Shown piece after piece: positions 1-5,208 of a DNA stretch of 5,316 nucleotides. The notes beneath the pieces were generated by a model. It was not told the DNA's origin. It was given only the letters and a program-made list of their open reading frames with translations, and did no database searches. A program made the translations under genes and the position numbers. Each line of letters starts with the position of its first letter. The first letter of the stretch is position 1. Source of the DNA: an uncultured Bacteroidales bacterium (GTDB taxonomy: Bacteria; Bacteroidota; Bacteroidia; Bacteroidales; UBA932); contig CAMCIE010000123.1 in NCBI GenBank assembly GCA_945874815.1, positions 1 through 5,316 of the forward strand, written 5' to 3'.

Positions 1-9
1 GAAGGGGCA

Positions 10-97
10 TGGTGCTCCGGACGGGGATCGAACCCGTACGCCCTTTCAGGGCAAGGGATTTTAAGTCCCTCTTGTCTACCAATTCCAACACCAGAGC
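10..97 (-). tRNA. tRNA-Leu (anticodon UAA), complete
   Basis: Read on the minus strand, the 88 nt fold into a full class II tRNA. It has a 7-bp acceptor stem (GCTCTGG with CCGGAGC, one G-T wobble), a D-arm containing GGTAGA, a 5-bp anticodon stem (AGGGA/TCCCT) and a loop CTTAAAA with anticodon TAA at 61-63. A long variable arm has a GCCCT/AGGGC stem, and the T-arm has TTCGATC in its loop. The long variable arm and the UAA anticodon identify leucine; it reads UUA and probably UUG. The discriminator A and the 3' CCA are encoded (CCA at 10-12). Its own promoter lies just upstream, at 107-140. Confidence 0.97.
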
Positions 98-106
98 AAT
101 CCGTTG

Positions 107-140
107 CAAAGGTAAGACAAATTTTGTAGATTCGCACAAA
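107..140 (-). promoter_or_regulatory. Bacteroidetes-type promoter of tRNA-Leu
   Basis: On the minus strand TACCTTTG (107-114) is an exact TAnnTTTG -7 box, and TTTG (137-140) lies 22 nt upstream as the -33 element, slightly longer than the usual 19-21. Transcription would start about 5-8 nt downstream, close to the mature tRNA 5' end at 97. The 11-mer TACCTTTGCAA recurs exactly at the tRNA-Gly promoter at the other end of the window, which supports the call. Confidence 0.75.
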
Positions 141-155
141 TAATTTATACCGTTT
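123..155 (+). promoter_or_regulatory. Weak candidate promoter for the YhcH-family gene
   Basis: TTTG at 123-126 is followed after 21 nt by TACCGTTT at 148-155, which matches TAnnTTTG at four of its six fixed positions. It would start transcription near 161, leaving a leader of about 15 nt before the ATG at 176. It overlaps the upstream part of the divergent tRNA-Leu promoter. The -7 match is imperfect, so this is only a candidate. Confidence 0.3.
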
Positions 156-175
156 AATCAAACAACCCTCTTGTT

Positions 176-601
176 ATGGAAGAAAAATTGATGCAGAACC
201 CCTATTATGCCAAAGCAATGGAGTTCATCCACACTACAGACCTCAATGCTCTTGAGAATGGAAAGCATTTCATCGACGGAGAAAATCTATTTGTCAATAT
301 TGTCGATTCTAACATGAAAACACCTCAGCAGGCACGTCTGGAAGTGCATGACAAGTACATCGACATACAGATTCCACTGTCAAAAGGTGAAATCTTCGGT
401 GTCAAACCACGCAGCGAATGCAAGGAACCTCTTGGCGAAATGGACCCTGTGAAAGATATACTCTTCTATTCAGACCCTGTTGAGCAGACAATCGAAGCCG
501 GGATTGGTGAGGTGATCACTTTCGCACCGGAAATGGCACATGCTCCTCTTATCGGTGAAGGAACAATCCACAAAGCAATCTTCAAAGTACGCGTAGTATA
601 G
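176..601 (+). CDS. YhcH/YjgK/YiaL (EbgC-like) family cupin protein
   Basis: This 141-residue protein has the normal length and motif order of the YhcH/YjgK/YiaL (DUF386) family, single-domain cupins related to the beta subunit of Ebg beta-galactosidase. Visible family marks are the NGKHFIDG stretch (residues 28-35), the E-H-x2-YIDIQ block (E56, H58, Y61, D63, Q65), and the C-terminal cupin strand with FAPEMAHAP (H122, P124) followed by a KAIFKVRV ending. The Glu/His residues are the expected metal and sugar ligands. E. coli YhcH (NanQ) has been reported as a sialic-acid anomerase and other members sit in sugar-catabolism operons; here no sugar genes flank it, so its substrate cannot be inferred. 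There is no signal peptide, so it is cytoplasmic. It is monocistronic, ending 10 nt before the convergent phosphatase gene. The ATG at 176 is preferred; an in-frame ATG at 191 is possible. The family call is firm, the function is not. Confidence 0.92.
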   Translation: MEEKLMQNPYYAKAMEFIHTTDLNALENGKHFIDGENLFVNIVDSNMKTPQQARLEVHDKYIDIQIPLSKGEIFGVKPRSECKEPLGEMDPVKDILFYSDPVEQTIEAGIGEVITFAPEMAHAPLIGEGTIHKAIFKVRVV

Positions 602-611
602 TTCCAAAGTC

Positions 612-1718
612 CTACCAGCAGAATCCGGTGGACCAACCCAGGACAAATGAATTCAGGAAAGGCTTTTGCTCAGAGAAACTGAAAGTTTCATATTCGGCGA
701 AAGCCTTCATTTTGAAATTCTCACCCGCAAGGATATTGAAAGACGCCGTTAGTTGCACATCAATGCCGTTTCCCAATTTATGCCAGGCATATCCTATTGC
801 TCCCTTAGCCTGCACTTCCAGAATCCGGGCAAACGGGAGACTCCAATACAGACCGGCAAGCGCATTATATGCATTCATCGATGTGTTATTCTTGAAAACC
901 AATGAGTTGCATCCAAGATTGGCAATGATTCCAGTCATTGGCATCAGTGGAATCTCCACCTCCGCCGATGCCGCAGATCCCCTGAATGGTAAAATGGAAT
1001 TATCCTTATTGTCTTTGTCCGACAGGATGAATCGCCGTCCGCATTTGAGGTCCGCACCCCAGTATTTGTGATTGTCGTCTATATAAACCAGATGTCTGTG
1101 CCATCCTTCCTGCAGGCCTTTCTCCTTGAATATCAACCCTGTAAGGTAATATCCGAGATGGACGCTGCCTATGCCAATCGCTGCTCCGCCGATTATGTCG
1201 CTCATCCAATGCTTGTTGTTCAGAATTCTGGAGGCCCCTGTCACAGTCGCTGTCGTATAGCCCAGAATGCTGATCCATGGATATTTCCACCCATATTCCT
1301 TGTGCAGGATTGTCGCGGTCATGAATGTTGTTGCAGAGTGTCCTGACGGAAATGAGTTTTTTGCGCTCAAGTCCGGCCTTTCCCTTTTGACGGTGTATTT
1401 CACGCCGTTGACCACCGCAGTCATGATGGCTACGGAAAATGCACTGGATACTGCAAACCTTCCAACCTTGGTCATTCCCGGCAATCCCGCGACTTTCAGT
1501 CCAACCACGGCAACTCCCGGGGCATACTGAATCCAGTCATCATAAGTGTGACGGAATGTCGGAATCTCATTCTGTCTCATGAGCATGAAATCAGTGTCCA
1601 TTGACTGTCTTACGTTGAAGTCAGGTATCGGAGTCTGGCCTTCCGCATTGAAAGGAAGTAAAATGGCCAAACTGATGACCAAACATAAGAATATGTATCC
1701 GAATGATATATTTTTCAT
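612..1718 (-). CDS. PAP2-family phosphatase with signal peptide and C-terminal beta-barrel-like domain
   Basis: All three PAP2 (type 2 phosphatidic acid phosphatase) signature motifs are present. Numbered from the chosen start they are K107-x6-R114-P115, P124-S-G-H127 and S163-R164-x5-H170-x3-D174, the residues that form and resolve the phospho-histidine. Family members dephosphorylate lipids such as undecaprenyl pyrophosphate, phosphatidylglycerol phosphate or lipid A; the substrate here is unknown. The N-terminus is a signal peptide (MKN, a hydrophobic run, probable cleavage after AEG at about 27). Hydrophobic segments run through the catalytic domain to about residue 197. The last ~150 residues (612-1073) are alternating polar/hydrophobic strands ending in STGFCW, like a small outer-membrane barrel. 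I chose the start at 1718, not 1778 (ORF 20 residues longer) or 1727, because it begins directly at the signal peptide and because the promoter box at 1757-1764 would start transcription downstream of 1778. The gene is convergent with the YhcH-family gene and divergent from the glycosyltransferase-like ORF. Confidence 0.9.
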   Translation of the reverse strand: MKNISFGYIFLCLVISLAILLPFNAEGQTPIPDFNVRQSMDTDFMLMRQNEIPTFRHTYDDWIQYAPGVAVVGLKVAGLPGMTKVGRFAVSSAFSVAIMTAVVNGVKYTVKRERPDLSAKNSFPSGHSATTFMTATILHKEYGWKYPWISILGYTTATVTGASRILNNKHWMSDIIGGAAIGIGSVHLGYYLTGLIFKEKGLQEGWHRHLVYIDDNHKYWGADLKCGRRFILSDKDNKDNSILPFRGSAASAEVEIPLMPMTGIIANLGCNSLVFKNNTSMNAYNALAGLYWSLPFARILEVQAKGAIGYAWHKLGNGIDVQLTASFNILAGENFKMKAFAEYETFSFSEQKPFLNSFVLGWSTGFCW

Positions 1719-1756
1719 ATTATTCATATTATTACATGCAGAAATGATACACTTCG

Positions 1757-1764
1757 CAAAAATA
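1757..1764 (-). promoter_or_regulatory. -7 box for the PAP2 phosphatase gene
   Basis: The minus strand reads TATTTTTG followed by CG, an exact TAnnTTTG box. No TTG is found 19-21 nt upstream, so the -33 part is degenerate. The start site would fall near 1750, giving a leader of about 30 nt before the ATG at 1718. It lies back to back with the plus-strand box at 1768-1775. Confidence 0.5.
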
Positions 1765-1767
1765 ATA

Positions 1768-1775
1768 TAAATTTG
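1768..1775 (+). promoter_or_regulatory. -7 box for the small glycosyltransferase-like ORF
   Basis: TAAATTTG followed by CA is an exact TAnnTTTG match. It would start transcription near 1782, about 14 nt before the ATG at 1796. There is no clear TTG at the expected -33 distance. The neighbourhood is AT-rich, so a chance match is possible. Confidence 0.4.
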
Positions 1776-1795
1776 CATATCTGGATGGACATATC

Positions 1796-2047
1796 ATGAG
1801 GCATTATATTATAAAAATAGATGGACACAAGGTCGCTCCAGTCGAAGATTTGAGTTTTCTCAGCCAAAGACATCATCGATACAACTGGTTGCAGCGCCAT
1901 TATTACAATATCCGTTACAAAAGGGCTTGTCGCAAGGCCGATTATGTCATAGTGAATAATGATGATGTCGCCAATGATGTTGTCAAATACTATTTCATCC
2001 CACGTAGCAAAATAGTTATCCGACGTAGCAGAGACAAGCGACGCTGA
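1796..2047 (+). CDS. 83-residue ORF resembling an internal fragment of a GT4-type glycosyltransferase
   Basis: Residues 16 to about 75 align without gaps to the linker and central region of GT4/glycosyl transferases group 1. The matching pattern is DLxFL, a Y/R-rich stretch ending YKRACRKADYVIV (residues 41-53), then D-x3-D-VVKYYFIPRSKI, where full enzymes have ADRIIAVSE, then TKRDI, KYY, I, KI. This is from memory of the family, not a search. A full enzyme is about 350-400 residues; the donor-binding C-terminal domain and most of the N-terminal domain are missing. Two usual residues are altered: the His of HDL is Glu, and the VSE is VNN. The reading frame is open and may have its own promoter box upstream. 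The last 32 bp overlap the 3' end of comF on the other strand. The protein is very basic at its C-terminus. It could be a decayed remnant that is still open, or a small protein with a new role; catalysis as a glycosyltransferase is unlikely. Confidence 0.5.
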   Translation: MRHYIIKIDGHKVAPVEDLSFLSQRHHRYNWLQRHYYNIRYKRACRKADYVIVNNDDVANDVVKYYFIPRSKIVIRRSRDKRR

Positions 2048-2774
2048 TTCTTGCAGGGGGAGGAAGGGCCGTCCTCAATATCTTGTAACAGGAATATACT
2101 GTCGATCCTGTGGTAAATGTGTCATCCACAATCAAGGCATGTGATATTCCTTCTGCCGATGCTCCACGTCTGATTGCAAAGGCTCCTGAAACATTCGCTG
2201 CTTTATCTTGTATATCCAGTTTTGTCTGAGTTTTTGTCCTCCGGCATCGGTATAACAAATCTGTCCGAAGCGGCTTGCCTGTCTGACGGGCAATCTCCTT
2301 CGCAATGACTTCTGCCTGATTGTATCCTCTGGCAAATTGCCTTGTCCAGTGAAGCGGAACTGGAATGACTGCGTCAATGTCTTGGAAATGAGGGCTTGAA
2401 GCAATTCTGTCTCCAAGGATACGCCCGAACATCCCTCCCAGAGACAAGTCTGAATGATATTTTATCTGATGTGGAATATGCCTGTAACCGGCAGCATTGC
2501 TGTATAGGAACAATGCTGTCGCATAACTGTACTCACACTTGGGACCACCATCTTCAGCAATGAGGAGGTTGAGCTTATCCGCCATCGGATTGCGACTCCG
2601 CTTCTCGAATAAAGTATAAGGAATGTCTGCCATGCAAGTCAGACACAATTTTCTCTCACCGACAAGCAGGCGTTTGCCGCAGACCAGACAAAAGCGCGGC
2701 ATCAGGACATCTGCAAGAGCCCTGAGTGCGTGGAAGACAAGTTCCGCCAGATATGCCAAACCATTTCGTTTCAT
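2016..2774 (-). CDS. comF: ComF family protein (zinc finger plus phosphoribosyltransferase-like domain)
   Basis: The 252-residue protein shows the usual ComF layout. An N-terminal zinc finger has C29-x2-C32 and C44-x2-C47. A type I phosphoribosyltransferase fold follows, with VIPVPLHWTRQFARGYNQA (136-154), then a basic block RCRRTKTQTKL (176-186) with downstream NVSGAF, and finally the PRPP-binding loop LIVDDTFTTGST (214-225). ComF homologues are needed for DNA uptake in naturally competent bacteria (ComFC in Bacillus, ComF/GntX in proteobacteria), with a role in single-stranded DNA handling in the cytoplasm. Many Bacteroidota carry it without known competence, so its job here is inferred. 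Length is typical and the frame is intact. The strong terminator at 2851-2884 isolates it from fabG upstream, yet no good TAnnTTTG box was found in 2775-2850, so its promoter is unresolved. Its 3' end overlaps the converging small ORF by 32 bp. Confidence 0.93.
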   Translation of the reverse strand: MKRNGLAYLAELVFHALRALADVLMPRFCLVCGKRLLVGERKLCLTCMADIPYTLFEKRSRNPMADKLNLLIAEDGGPKCEYSYATALFLYSNAAGYRHIPHQIKYHSDLSLGGMFGRILGDRIASSPHFQDIDAVIPVPLHWTRQFARGYNQAEVIAKEIARQTGKPLRTDLLYRCRRTKTQTKLDIQDKAANVSGAFAIRRGASAEGISHALIVDDTFTTGSTVYSCYKILRTALPPPARISVACLCYVG

Positions 2775-2850
2775 GCCGCCAAGTTATTAAGGATTATCCG
2801 GAAAAATCGCTTAAAAGTTGACATGACTGATTAAAACAGAAAAATGTGAC

Positions 2851-2884
2851 AAAAAAATGGAGCCCGGCTTTTCAGCCAGGCTCC
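2851..2884 (-). terminator. Rho-independent terminator downstream of fabG
   Basis: On the minus strand an 11-bp stem (2874-2884 paired with 2859-2869, one G-T wobble, GC-rich) closes a GAAA tetraloop (2870-2873) and is followed, after one A, by seven T residues (2857 down to 2851). It lies about 43 nt after the fabG stop and before comF, so it should end the fabG transcript. On the plus strand the downstream sequence has no T run, so it acts in one direction only. Confidence 0.93.
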
Positions 2885-2926
2885 GGGATCGGTTTAGGTT
2901 CAGCGCAGATGCGATGTTAAATATGA

Positions 2927-3673
2927 TCAGCAGTTCATCGCACCGCAGCAATGTATAACCTGTCCGCTCACGTATGATGATAAATCACTTCCGAGGAAAA
3001 GTGCCACATTTGCGACATCCTCAGGTGTACCACCACGTCTGAGAGGTATTTTTGTTTCCCATTCCTGACGGACCTTTTCCGGAAGGGCGTTGGTCATGTC
3101 AGTGATGATGAAGCCGGGGGCGATGCAATTTGCGCGGATTCCGCGTGGGCCCATCTCTTTTGCAATGGATTTTGCAAGGCCGATCAGGCCGGCTTTAGAA
3201 GCTGAATAGTTGCACTGTCCGGCATTTCCTGACACTCCGACAACGGATGACATGTTGATGATGCTTCCTCCACGCTGTTTAGCCATAATTGGTGTGCAGG
3301 CATGGATGAAATTGAATGCGGATTTGAGGTTGACTGTAAGTACCGCGTCCCACTGTTGCTCAGACATTCTCATCATGAGTCCATCCTTTGTGATTCCGGC
3401 ATTGTTCACCAGAATGTCAATGTGACCGAATTCATTCAATATCTCATTTACCACAGTATGAGTCTGCTCGAAATCAGCAGCATTCGATGCATAAGCTTTT
3501 GCCTTTACTCCAAATGCTTCGATTTCCTTCAAGGTAGCTTCTGCTGCCTCATTGATCACAAGGTCGGTGAAAGCAATGTCAGCACCTTCCGATGCATATT
3601 TCAAGGCAATTGCCTTTCCGATACCTCTTGCCGCACCTGTGATGAGTGCGACCTTTCCGTCAAGAAGTCCCAT
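2927..3673 (-). CDS. fabG: 3-oxoacyl-[acyl-carrier-protein] reductase
   Basis: This 248-residue classical short-chain dehydrogenase/reductase carries the full FabG signature. The NADP(H)-binding TGAARGIG is at residues 12-19, NNAG at 90-93, and N115 in VNLKSAF. The catalytic S143 is in NMSSVVG, with Y156 and K160 in YSASK, and the PGFIxTDMT segment at about 186-194 is also present. FabG reduces 3-oxoacyl-ACP to 3-hydroxyacyl-ACP in cytoplasmic type II fatty-acid synthesis. Length and the SGNAGQCNYSASKAG block favour FabG over other SDRs. The C-terminus is odd: it ends in HCCGAMNC where the family usually has a V-D/N-GGM type ending. The gene has its own promoter (3741-3771) and terminator, so it appears monocistronic and is not in a fab cluster. 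It is divergent from the SAH-hydrolase-type gene. Confidence 0.93.
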   Translation of the reverse strand: MGLLDGKVALITGAARGIGKAIALKYASEGADIAFTDLVINEAAEATLKEIEAFGVKAKAYASNAADFEQTHTVVNEILNEFGHIDILVNNAGITKDGLMMRMSEQQWDAVLTVNLKSAFNFIHACTPIMAKQRGGSIINMSSVVGVSGNAGQCNYSASKAGLIGLAKSIAKEMGPRGIRANCIAPGFIITDMTNALPEKVRQEWETKIPLRRGGTPEDVANVALFLGSDLSSYVSGQVIHCCGAMNC

Positions 3674-3713
3674 GTCTCTTATTTAAAATTAATTAATAAT
3701 CCTGGTTCTGCAG

Positions 3714-3735
3714 ATCTGAATTTCAAATCTGAATT
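3714..3735. repeat. 9-nt direct repeat ATCTGAATT at the fabG start-site region
   Basis: ATCTGAATT occurs at 3714-3722 and again at 3727-3735, a 13-nt period. The copies lie at and just downstream of the start site predicted from the fabG promoter, within the leader. They could be an operator for a fatty-acid-responsive repressor, or a chance duplication in AT-rich DNA. Confidence 0.4.
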
Positions 3736-3740
3736 CTGTG

Positions 3741-3771
3741 CAAAATTATCTATATGCATCCTAAACCGCAA
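3741..3771 (-). promoter_or_regulatory. Promoter of fabG
   Basis: On the minus strand TTG (3769-3771) and TAATTTTG (3741-3748) are separated by 20 nt, matching the Bacteroidetes TTG / TAnnTTTG consensus in both boxes and spacing. The predicted start is near 3733, giving a leader of about 60 nt before the ATG at 3673. Confidence 0.75.
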
Positions 3772-3806
3772 CAGATTGGGGGAACTTTTGTCTAAATTGG
3801 CAGGCA

Positions 3807-3839
3807 TTGTGGCAAAAGAACCGTTTTTGTGGTCAAAAA
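3807..3839 (+). repeat. Repeated TTGTGG(T)CAAAA motif upstream of the SAH-hydrolase-type gene
   Basis: TTGTGGCAAAA (3807-3817) and TTGTGGTCAAAA (3827-3838) begin 20 nt apart, close to two helical turns. The second copy sits inside an inverted repeat TTTTTG-TGGT-CAAAAA (3824-3839) that ends 4 nt before the -7 box. The position, about -50 to -19 from the predicted start, suits a regulator-binding site, but no regulator is encoded nearby. Confidence 0.35.
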
Positions 3840-3843
3840 AATC

Positions 3844-3851
3844 TATCTTTG
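3844..3851 (+). promoter_or_regulatory. -7 box of the SAH-hydrolase-type gene
   Basis: TATCTTTG followed by CA is an exact TAnnTTTG box, 45 nt before the ATG at 3897, giving a leader of about 40 nt. No TTG lies at 19-21 nt upstream; the nearest TTTG (3826-3829) is only 14 nt away and within the repeat motif. This suggests a promoter that may depend on an activator. Confidence 0.6.
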
Positions 3852-3896
3852 CAGCCGAATTACTAATCCCGCCCCTGCGGACAATCCTGAAATAAT

Positions 3897-5150
3897 ATGG
3901 CAAGAGAAATAAGAAATCCTGAACTTTGGCCTGAAGGTCGCATGAAAATAGACTGGGTAAGGCATCACATGCCTCTTCTGAACGGTTTGGAAAAAGAGTT
4001 TAAAGAGACTCTTCCTTTCAAAGGACTGAAGGTTGCTCTCTCCGTACATCTTGAAGCTAAGACCGCATACCTATGTGAAGTGTTGGCCTCAGGTGGAGCC
4101 AATATGTATGTGACGGGAAGCAATCCGCTTTCCACTCAGGATGACGTTGCGGCAGCTCTCGTTCATGAGGGGCTGAATGTTTTTGCATGGTATGGAGCCA
4201 CGGCTCAGGAATATGAAGACCACATCAGAAGGGTTTTGGAAATCGGCCCGAATATCATCATTGATGATGGTGGAGATCTGGTTAATATGATGCATGCCGA
4301 ATACAGGCATTTGATACCGGAGGTAATCGGCGGATGCGAGGAGACTACAACCGGTATTCTCAGACTTGTGGCTTTGAATAAGGCCGGAGCCTTGGAGTTC
4401 CCGATGATGCTTGTGAACAATGCTGATTCTAAGCATTTGTTTGACAATCGTTATGGTACCGGCCAGTCTGTCTGGGATGGCATAAACCGTACGACCAACC
4501 TTATCGTTGCAGGTAAGAATGTAGTGGTTGCCGGCTATGGCTGGTGCGGAAAAGGTGTTGCGATGCGTGCAAAAGGTCTTGGCGCAGAGGTTATCATTAC
4601 CGAGGTGGATCCAATCAAGGCTATGGAAGCGGTTATGGATGGATTCAAAGTGATGAAAATGGATCAGGCCGCAAAGCTTGGTGACTTTTTTATTACGGTG
4701 ACCGGATGTGACGGTGTCATTACTGAGAACCATTTCCTCAGCATGAAGGATGGTGCCATCTGCTGCAATGCCGGACATTTCGACTGTGAGGTTGATGTAG
4801 CTGCCCTCAGGGCTATGGCTGTCAGTGAAAAACAGGCCCGAAAAAATATCATGGGATATAAACTTTCCAATGGGAATACCATATATATACTTGCTGAGGG
4901 ACGCCTTGTCAATCTTGCAGCAGGTGACGGACATCCTGCGGAGATTATGGACATGTCGTTTGCTATCCAGGCCCTCACTGCAAAATACCTTGTAGAAAAT
5001 CGCGACAAAGTGGCAAGGGAAAAGGGTAAGATGGTCAATGACGTCCCTGTTGAGATTGACAGGGACGTTGCATCCCGTAAACTGAATTATTGGGGATGCG
5101 AGATCGATGTTCTCACTCCGGAACAGAGAAAATACCTCTTTGGAGAGTAA
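3897..5150 (+). CDS. ahcY: S-adenosylhomocysteine hydrolase family, short archaeal/Thermotoga-type
   Basis: The protein belongs to the NAD-dependent S-adenosylhomocysteine hydrolase family, which splits SAH to homocysteine and a nucleoside and so relieves product inhibition of methyltransferases. Conserved marks are SVHLEAKTA (49-57), GSNPLSTQDD with D82, EETTTG with E150, K179 and D183 in the SKHLFDNRYGTGQS block, the NAD-binding GYGWCGKG (213-220) with E236, NAGHFD with H294, and GRLVNLAAGDGHP with H346. At 417 residues it is the short form without the ~40-residue insertion and the extended K-x3-Y tail of the human and many bacterial enzymes. It ends at LTPEQRKYLFGE, as does the T. maritima protein. 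At the nucleobase site the human T57 and E59 positions are E53 and K55, so S-inosylhomocysteine may be the true substrate (inference). The start at 3897 fits the promoter; an in-frame ATG at 3942 would drop 15 residues. Cytoplasmic, monocistronic. Confidence 0.93.
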   Translation: MAREIRNPELWPEGRMKIDWVRHHMPLLNGLEKEFKETLPFKGLKVALSVHLEAKTAYLCEVLASGGANMYVTGSNPLSTQDDVAAALVHEGLNVFAWYGATAQEYEDHIRRVLEIGPNIIIDDGGDLVNMMHAEYRHLIPEVIGGCEETTTGILRLVALNKAGALEFPMMLVNNADSKHLFDNRYGTGQSVWDGINRTTNLIVAGKNVVVAGYGWCGKGVAMRAKGLGAEVIITEVDPIKAMEAVMDGFKVMKMDQAAKLGDFFITVTGCDGVITENHFLSMKDGAICCNAGHFDCEVDVAALRAMAVSEKQARKNIMGYKLSNGNTIYILAEGRLVNLAAGDGHPAEIMDMSFAIQALTAKYLVENRDKVAREKGKMVNDVPVEIDRDVASRKLNYWGCEIDVLTPEQRKYLFGE

Positions 5151-5178
5151 AAAGAGTGGTGATTTCGTCAAAATGTGT

Positions 5179-5197
5179 GATTTTTTTGCAAAAAATC
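5179..5197 (+). repeat. AT-rich perfect inverted repeat after the SAH-hydrolase-type gene
   Basis: GATTTTTT (5179-5186) and AAAAAATC (5190-5197) form an 8-bp stem with a 3-nt TGC loop, 28 nt after the stop codon. It has almost no GC pairs and no T run behind it, so it is a poor intrinsic terminator. It is the only hairpin I see between the stop codon and the tRNA-Gly promoter. Confidence 0.3.
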
Positions 5198-5208
5198 TTG
5201 CAAAACAC

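Noticed and set aside
10..97. tRNA-Leu as an attachment site of an integrated element
   Set aside because: No integrase, no duplicate of the tRNA 3' end in the window, and the 3' end faces away from the genes seen here. The neighbours are ordinary chromosomal genes.
608..634. Imperfect hairpin GTCC-T-ACC / GGT-GGAC at the convergent end of the YhcH-family and phosphatase genes
   Set aside because: Seven pairs with a bulge, a 10-nt loop and no T run on either strand, lying inside the phosphatase coding end; too weak to call a terminator.
628..1770. Several plus-strand frames of 63-147 codons within the phosphatase gene
   Set aside because: All are opposite a gene with complete PAP2 motifs and none has a plausible domain or start signal.
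2779..2786. TAACTTGG on the minus strand as a -7 box for comF
   Set aside because: One mismatch to TAnnTTTG, no -33 element, and it lies so close to the ATG at 2774 that transcription would begin at or after the start codon.
3302..3895. Plus-strand frame of 197 codons covering the fabG 5' half and the intergenic region
   Set aside because: It is antisense to fabG over most of its length, has a Cys/Ser-rich unstructured translation, and overlaps both fabG and hydrolase promoter elements.
3852..3896. Possible SAH or SAM riboswitch in the hydrolase leader
   Set aside because: The leader is only about 40 nt, with just a small CCGC/GCGG hairpin at 3869-3880. I do not see the conserved core of the SAH riboswitch or the multi-helix layout of SAM riboswitches.
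3679..3903. Minus-strand 74-codon frame filling the fabG/hydrolase intergenic space
   Set aside because: It overlaps the start of the hydrolase gene and contains the promoters of both neighbours; the translation resembles no family.
4089..5171. Long open frame of 360 codons on the minus strand opposite the hydrolase gene
   Set aside because: It is fully antisense to a gene with unmistakable family motifs, its protein shows no recognisable domain, and no promoter box precedes it. It is a codon-bias shadow.
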